Part shown: positions 58,030 through 64,000 of the stretch, piece after piece
Numbering within the stretch: the first letter of the stretch is position 1
Layout: each line of letters starts with the position of its first letter
NCBI GenBank assembly: GCA_024036415.1
Contig: JAMWET010007157.1
Coordinates: forward strand, 650,501-714,500
Source: Prochilodus magdalenae
Lineage: Eukaryota; Chordata; Actinopteri; Characiformes; Prochilodontidae
Direction: 5' to 3'
Length of the DNA stretch: 64,000 nucleotides
Translations under genes and position numbers: made by a program
The notes under the pieces: generated by a model
Databases searched by the model: none
Told to the model about the DNA's origin: nothing
The model's input: only the letters and a program-made list of their open reading frames with translations

Positions 58030-58110
58030 CACGGTTGCCCAATATTATCCACAAAGGGCCGGTGTGAAGTTGGCAGTTTTGTTCTGACCAAGCAGGTGGG
58101 CCAGTGTCAC
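58030..58110 (+). repeat. Interspersed-repeat fragment
   Basis: 'cggttgcccaatattatcca' then 'caaagggccggtgtgaagtt' and 'ttctgaccaagcaggtg' resemble the start of a widespread fish repeat ('gttgcccaaccctggtcc...gggccggtgt'). Family not named. Confidence 0.45.
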
Positions 58111-60399
58111 AAGGCAATATTCACACTACACAGGGGGACACATTCAATATACTGATATAAAAATATGAAGAAAAATATTCCACTCACTCAATATTAGGAT
58201 TTGTCGTTGTTGCCTTAAGTTGTGGAAAGACACTTACTTACAGTAGAACCATGCTGCCAAACTAGCACTTTATATTAGTACTAGCCTCTATGAAGTCTCA
58301 AACATGCGTTAAAGTAATATAATACACTGTTCTGCACTGCAACTGTGGTTAAACTTAAAAAGTCCTAGTAATTATATGAAATTGAAACAAACATTTTGTT
58401 GTCAATTCATAGGTGTTAATCAACCTACCAAGCTGCCTAACGTTAACCATGCTACCTGAATGAAATGTTAATTAGCCACACATTCATGCAGTGGCCAGCA
58501 ATTGTAATGGGCATATTCATCTAACATTAATGTCTCTACAATATATGTATAAGAAGTCCCACATAAAGTCCCGAAATAGTCTCAATCATTGCAGCAAACG
58601 AGAAAGGGAAGATAATACCACAGATTTAGTCCCCCGCCTCCCTCGAGTGTTCAATTCATAGCTATGCTGAGTGTTTACCCAGAGTACCACAGAGCACTGA
58701 CAGCATTTGTAGTAGTCTTTTCTTAGTTGTTGAGTCACCACAAGTCAGACAGTTTCCCAACATGAATTTACTTGTAACAGTATGTTGTTTATACAGTGAG
58801 TTGCAGTGTTGTAGGGAGACGATTAAGGGGCTAAACTTCCCCTCTACAGATAATCTGACTAACCAGCTAATCCCTGCTTGGAACAAGGTAGGAAAGCCAA
58901 ACATAATATCAGAGCTTAGTGCTGCCTTGACCAGTGACATCACAGTCCGTCAGGGAGAGACGAATGAACGGAAAGAATTAAAAACAAAGAGGTTTACAGA
59001 GCACAAACAGGAGCTGAGTAGCAAAAGAACAGGACAACATTTTGCAAGAGTTTGGCATAATGGGTAAAAGAGTGGCTGTCACTGTGAACCCAGCGAGAGG
59101 ATATTCTTAATATCTAAACATCTGGTGTCTGTTTTTTAACATATTGGTATTAAAGCATGAAATCCATATGACCCGAAATCGCTAAAATTCAAAGAGTACT
59201 GGCCCTATTTATGGCATCATATAGCTCTTAGAACATAGGAAGGAATGACAAAATACATATATGTGTACTTCCTGGTGAGATTCAACTTTAGTTCTTAATG
59301 TCAACACAGTTTCTTTCTGTTCTCAGTTCTGCCCTTTTGCTTCATCACTCTAAATAATTTACATTTATATGCAAACAAAATAATCAAAAAAAAATAATAA
59401 TCAACTTATTTATAAATGATTATTCAGTGCAATAAAAAGGGTCCCAGCTGAGCAGTTAAAGTATTTCCACAGCATTCTTTTATTTGTTCAGCGTCTTACA
59501 AGTCCATTCCTTCTACTCAAAGCCTTCCTTCTAGAATCCCTTTGGGAGTGATAAAAATGCTGCAGATGCTGATGAATGTATACATTCCCAGAGTCCCTGC
59601 TGGGCCCTCCAGCAATGTTTCCCCACATTCACATACTGAGTGCTCTCCATCAGCAGTAAATTGCATCTGTGACTCTGTGGGATATTGTTCTAAAATAAAC
59701 CAAAAGCAGGCACGTCACACGGAGAAGATTGTTTTAGATTAATTTTATTTTAAGGAAGTGAAAATATAAACAACACAGATGAGGATCTTAAAGTTCCCCT
59801 GTCTTATATGACTAGCATACAGCACATGACAAATACCCCATTATTGACACTGTCATAAAGGATGTCATCATCAGGATGAAAGGTTGGATTGAAACCCATT
59901 GACATTCTATTGACATTGTCTAGGTTTTATTAGGGCTGTATTTTATTTTGACAGTCCCCTATAGCGTATCTACGAAGAATAACTAGGCTACGTGATGAAA
60001 TATGTCACAGTGTTAGGGTTAGCATTAGGAGTAGCGCCAGGGTTAATGCATCTATGGCAGACCATCCAAATGAAGTGTTGCCTTTATTTCCTGCTGCATA
60101 AGCCATGTCCTCTCTCAATGTTAAGCACCCAACCAAAAACAAACTACAGAGGACAATCTGGATTTGCAGATCAGAAATAAAAGGGAATGATATCCCGTAT
60201 AATTGTAGACAAACAAAGCAGCTCTATAAAGGAACGGCTGACTCATATATAGCACAGATGACACCAACAGCTGTCTTTTTACCACCAAAATGATTCCTGG
60301 CACCCTTCAGCACCATGGATAGCTCCACATAGCATGTCTGTTCAGGACCTTGGACAGCTCTACACAGACAAAAGACACATTCTGAGCAGTTATTATTAA
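58111..60399. other. No gene recognised
   Basis: The frame at 58762-59067 (101 codons) and its antisense partner (58662-58943) have no recognised domain. At 59930-60060, 'ttttattttgacagtcccct' and 'cagtgttagggttagcatta' look like part of a dispersed fish repeat, not placed. Confidence 0.4.
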
Positions 60400-61160
60400 G
60401 ACTGTACTAATACTGGATAGGGTCACCTTGGTGACATGGATTCCATAAAATGTTGGAAACATGCCTTTGAGATTTTGGACAACATTGACATGGCTGACAT
60501 AATCGCATTATGCAGTCCCTGCAGATTTTTCAGGTGCACTTTCATGCCCCATGTGTTGAGTCCTCCCACATCCCAAAAGTGTTCTACTGGATTCAGATCT
60601 GATGACTAGGAAAACCAATGAAGAATACTAAGCTTTGCTTTGTGACATGGAGCTTTATTATGCTGGAAGCAGCCATTAAAAGATGGACAATGGTGGTCAT
60701 GAAGGAATTCACATGTCAAAAAGGCTGTGGCAGACATTCCTTACACCATAACACTACCTCTACCAGCCTGGGCTGCTGATTTGTCAGACCAGGCTATGAT
60801 ATTCCAGTTTTTTATTGGCCAGTATTGGTCTTCTGAGCTCTCTCTTTTCAACAAGGCGTTTCAATTTGCAGAACTGGATGTCCTTTTGATTATTACATCA
60901 CTCTGAATATCCCAGAGACTATTGTGTATGAAATACCAGGAGATGTGCAGGTATATAAATACTCACACCAGGCCATATATTAGCAATAATTAAAATCACT
61001 GAGATCACATTTTTCTGAATGAATGGTTATAAAAATTACCCATGACTGCTGGAACAGATCTTCATGTCATATGCACAGCGCTGCTGCCACATAATTACCT
61101 GTTTAGATCATTGCATGAATGAACAGGTGTACTGGTATTCCTAATAAAGTGCTATATATA
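60400..61160 (-). pseudogene. Tc1-like transposon with readable dead transposase
   Basis: The right end (61124-61155) carries 'aggtgtactggtattcctaa' then 'taaagtgctata', the terminal-repeat type of a fish Tc1 family. Reading the minus strand inward gives a degenerate DNA-binding part, 'SSSANWKRLVE'-like linker sequence, KNWNIIAWSDKSAAQAG (first catalytic Asp motif, usually WSDES) near 60785, GRGSVMV then a stop, FNGCFQHNKAPCHKAK near 60650 (usually QQDNAPCH; the second catalytic Asp is replaced), and SSDLNPVEHFWDV near 60585 (third acidic residue kept). The tail has LQGLHNAIMSAMSMLSKISK. About 50 residues between GSVMV and FNGCF are deleted. The left terminal repeat was not found. Clearly inactive. 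Confidence 0.9.
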
Positions 61161-62095
61161 TCCATTTATTTATATATTTATCCATTAATTTATCTGTTGT
61201 GGAACCATGCTTAGTGAGTGGTTGGTGTTTGTACTTTATTGTTAGTAATCAAGACACCTGTCACCTGAAGACCAAATGTCTGGTGTTTCTCCTGATTATC
61301 CTGACTTCTGTTTGCGTTTCTTAATGGCTTGTTCATGATCTCTCTGATTGTCTCAGTTTATCTTAATGCTGGCTTTTAACTTTCCCAAGCATAATTGTCT
61401 TTTCCAGTGAATGGGTTCTTCTCGTAATATGTCCACTAAGAGTATCAGGGCTTTGATTAAGGTGTGATTCCCATTTGTTTTGTTTTCTTTACTATCAAAC
61501 TGCTACTCTTGCCAATGAAGGTTTAAATGCATCATTATCTTCCTGTCCTGCTTTTCTATTATCCAGCTTTAACATTCTTATACAACCACAGAAAATACCA
61601 AAGCCTGGACAATTTAGATCATTATTTGTAGAGGTGCATCATTATATTGGAAGATCTATTCAAACTCCTTCCTACTTGTTCTGTCGATATTTTTGGACTG
61701 CTAAATCCTTTGTTGGTAATAACGGATCCAAATCGAACAAACTGCTTAGCACTTCCTAACCTTCACCCGCTATTGTAAAGTTAGTGGTTTTGGTTTCCTT
61801 CACATTAGGTTGATGAGCCATCTATTCACTCTTTGGACATTCTTGCAGTCCTGCATTTTTACAAACCCACTAACATACGCAGAGTTTATATACAGGCACA
61901 TAGAAATATGGCTATGCAACAACTTCCATGTCTGCATTGTCCTGAATGTCTCAGTATTGTTTTCTGTTTGACTTTGGAGCTTTAAGAGGTTTGGAGTTTG
62001 CATCGTGTCCTTTGTCTGTAAATTGCAAGCCATGAGGACCTTGGACAGCTGCAGTTTTCACCCCAATACACACATCATCAGGCCAGCAGCTGTAC
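61161..62095. other. No gene recognised
   Basis: (TTTA)n-like words at about 61160-61195. The frame at 61475-61759 (94 codons) has no recognised content. AT-rich otherwise. Confidence 0.45.
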
Positions 62096-62096
62096 A

Positions 62097-62135
62097 ATAC
62101 ACACGCACACGCGCACACGCACACACACACACACG

Positions 62136-62196
<61 letters not shown>

Positions 62197-62224
62197 ACAC
62201 GCACGCACGCACGCACACACACAC
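62097..62224 (+). repeat. (CA)n microsatellite, interrupted
   Basis: About 128 bp of CA repeats with scattered 'cg' interruptions at both ends ('acgcacgcacgcac') and a clean core at about 62140-62190. Confidence 0.97.
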
Positions 62225-62249
62225 CTCTGTACCACCCACACCTTGGTAA

Positions 62250-62875
62250 GTGTAGTCTCTCTCTCTGTCTCTCCCTCTTTCATTCCCCCTCTCCATACAT
62301 CTGTCTATCTCTTGTTCTTCCTCTCTCAGCCTATCTTTACCATTTTTCTCTTTTTATCTCTGTCTGTTCTTTTTCTGTATTTCTGACCTATTCTTTCACT
62401 CTATTGTTCTATCTCTCGTACTCTCTCTTTCATTCAGTCTTTTTTGCTGTCTTTCCATCTCACTTCCATTAATGTTCCCCTCTCTCCATCCACTTTTTCT
62501 CTGTCTGTCTTTTTCTAACTCTCTTTCACACTCTCTCACCTTCCTCATCCCTCTTCCATACATCCATCTCTCTCCTCTCTCCTTCTTTCCCTCTGTGTCA
62601 TATTTTTCTTCAGATCGTCTTTCTTTCCTCCCTTTTCTCGCCCCTCTGTTTCTCTTGTGTACCTTTGACTCTTTCTTGTCTTTCTCCTTCATCCCTCACT
62701 CTTTATGATTTTCTTTCAACTTATTGCCTTCCATCTTGTTCTTTTTCTTATTTCTCTCTTGCATTCTCTCTTCTCTTCTATGCTCTCTCCCACACATACA
62801 TGCAGTCTCTCTCTCTTCTCCTTCTACTTCTTTTTCCTCCTGCTTACTCTCTCCCTTTGACTTGTCCTTGAGTGC
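62250..62875 (+). repeat. Polypyrimidine (CT-rich) tract
   Basis: About 620 bp dominated by C and T on the plus strand, the strand-reverse of the purine tract at 15.3-16.3 kb. Frames on both strands (Ser/Leu/Phe-rich on plus, Glu/Arg/Lys-rich on minus) are low complexity and not genes. Confidence 0.9.
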
Positions 62876-62937
62876 TGTTTCCAGCTCTCTGCCAAGCTTT
62901 GCTGTGAGATGTTGCTTTTTTCTTACTGACTAACAAA

Positions 62938-62957
62938 CATGCACAGACACACATGCA

Positions 62958-63004
<47 letters not shown>
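62938..63004 (+). repeat. (CA)n microsatellite
   Basis: 'gcacagacacacatgcacac' leads into a clean CA array to 63004. It closes a CA / CT / CA simple-sequence complex. Confidence 0.95.
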
Positions 63005-63007
<3 letters not shown>

Positions 63008-63420
63008 GCTGGTGTGTCTGGACCTCTGCCACGGCCCTAATTACCTGTCTCTTCTGGACGTCCCTTTGTCCCTGCTGGAGAGCAGTTCCCGTGGTGACAT
63101 TGTGAATCGCTGTTTGACACAAATTCTCTGAAGCTCTTAAGACAGATAAATTTCACATTTCAGAAAAAGAGAGTCATGCTTTGGCTGCAGAGGTCTGATG
63201 CCATGATTCTGCAACAGCGCTAATTGCTGGATTTGTGTCTCTCAGATGGAGCACGAATGGCTCAGTGAGAACGTTTAAGAATAAAAACATGCTTTCTGTG
63301 CTTTTCTATGCAGGACTGTCAGTGTTAAAAACTGTGAACTGTCATTACCAATTGTATCAGTGATAAATGACCTCTTATAAATACCACTGATCCACACCAA
63401 CCACAGCCATCATCAGGGCA
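63005..63420. promoter_or_regulatory. Candidate conserved non-coding block
   Basis: Starts exactly where the CA array ends and has mixed composition: 'cacggccctaattacctgtc', 'gtgacattgtgaatcgctgt', 'caacagcgctaattgctgga'. Paired homeodomain-like TAATTAC/TAATTGC words and no simple repeats. No coding frame. Texture-based. Confidence 0.4.
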
Positions 63421-63474
63421 GATATTTCTATTTCTTCTTGCTTTTTGTTGATTTTGTGCACATTCATGTGTTGT

Positions 63475-63695
63475 CTACTGGACATTCATTCATCATCTAC
63501 ATCTTTGGGCGAAAAGCAGGAAAGACCCTGGACAGGTCGCCAGTCTGTCAGAGGGCAGACACACAGACTATATCTTTAATTGGCTTGACTGCATGCCATT
63601 GGATGGTGAGGGAAACTCACACAGAAATAGGAAGAACATGCACACTCCACAAATCCACTCTAAATCCAGGCCCGTCATGCTGTTGCAACTGTGCT
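63475..63695 (-). mobile_element. V-SINE-type SINE fragment
   Basis: The plus strand shows the complement of a V-SINE-type body: 'ttgggcgaaaagcaggaaag', 'accctggacaggtcgccagt', then 'aactcacacagaaatagg' and 'aagaacatgcacactccaca'. The last words are the complement of 'tgtggagtttgcatgttct', as in the SINE at 37.2 kb. tRNA head missing or decayed. Confidence 0.7.
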
Positions 63696-63707
63696 ATATA
63701 CAATGTA

Positions 63708-63803
63708 AAAATTAAATTAAATTAAATTAAATTAAATTAAATTAAATTAAATTAAATTAAATTAAATTAAATTAAATTAAATTAAATTAAATTAAATTAA
63801 ATT
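63708..63803 (+). repeat. (AAATT)n pentanucleotide microsatellite
   Basis: About 19 uninterrupted 5-bp units over 96 bp, directly after the SINE fragment, which suggests growth from an A-rich tail. Confidence 0.97.
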
Positions 63804-64000
63804 GTATATTTTCTTGAATGTTTCATACTAATATTTTATGTGGGGTGTTGTAAATGCTGACATGACCAGCAAAATTTATTTTAGGCATGGAACTGGAAAG
63901 AATGATATCTGCATTAGAGCTCTACAAAAGGATGGTACAGTTTGTCTTTTGTCCTGACAATTTCTAGACACTCTGGAGTATGACTGATATAAACAAATTG
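63804..64000. other. No gene recognised
   Basis: AT-rich sequence up to the window edge. Confidence 0.5.

Noticed and set aside
60000..60045. Interstitial telomere sequence
   Set aside because: Only one or two 'gttaggg' words occur; there is no array.
62005..62472. A 155-codon plus-strand frame with a His/Thr repeat
   Set aside because: Translation of (CA)n and CT-rich sequence; low complexity only.

Overview
This window looks like non-coding DNA from a teleost fish, most likely an ostariophysan (characin, catfish or cyprinid relative). The clues are the AT-rich composition, the many microsatellites, and remnants of fish-type repeats: several Tc1-like transposons, tRNA-derived SINEs with a V-SINE/DANA-type body, a LINE reverse-transcriptase tail and palindromic MITE-like elements. 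The lineage call is inferred from remembered repeat consensus sequences and was not checked by a search. I found no complete protein-coding gene, no rRNA or tRNA gene, no CRISPR array and no prokaryotic organisation. Nearly all open frames are short and fall in repeats or simple sequence. The window is best read as a gene desert or the inside of a very large intron.

Layout. 1-9.2 kb: a degenerate Tc1-like fragment, two tandem-oriented copies of one interspersed repeat (about 2.64-3.46 and 4.35-4.97 kb) that bracket a regulatory-looking block at 3.5-4.08 kb, a foldback-family copy (5.66 kb), regulatory-looking blocks around 7.0-7.8 kb, a SINE (8.03 kb), a third rearranged repeat copy (8.4 kb) and a Tc1 remnant (8.93 kb). 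10-14 kb: a 39-bp minisatellite, a foldback-family copy, a 35-bp minisatellite and a short segment shared between the two minisatellite neighbourhoods. 15.3-16.6 kb: a polypurine tract of about 1 kb running into a block with three E-boxes. 18-21.8 kb: regulatory-looking blocks, a short perfect hairpin and one candidate exon. 24.6-25 kb: (GGAT)n joined to a LINE-type 3' tail. 27.2 kb: a second, weaker candidate exon. 28.7-33.5 kb: another foldback copy, a GTTGCTA-rich minisatellite and an A-rich repeat. 34-42 kb: the densest set of regulatory-looking blocks, mixed with a SINE, a possible solo LTR and GA/CT tracts. 42.3-49.1 kb: two Tc1 remnants and a 240-bp inverted repeat. 50-58 kb: further regulatory-looking blocks, a LINE reverse-transcriptase fragment, the best-preserved foldback copy and a SINE with intact A and B boxes. 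60.4-61.2 kb: the most readable Tc1 corpse. 62.1-63.8 kb: a CA / CT / CA simple-sequence complex, a regulatory-looking block, a SINE fragment and an (AAATT)n array.

No genes here work together as a system. The functional content that can be argued for is cis-regulatory: blocks with mixed base composition and clustered transcription-factor-like motifs, set in repeat-rich AT-rich filler and often next to GA/CT tracts. These calls rest on sequence texture alone. Alignment to other fish genomes would be decisive. I did not find a convincing new biological system; the most testable leads are the two candidate exons, the 240-bp inverted repeat, and the association of GA/CT tracts with regulatory-looking blocks.
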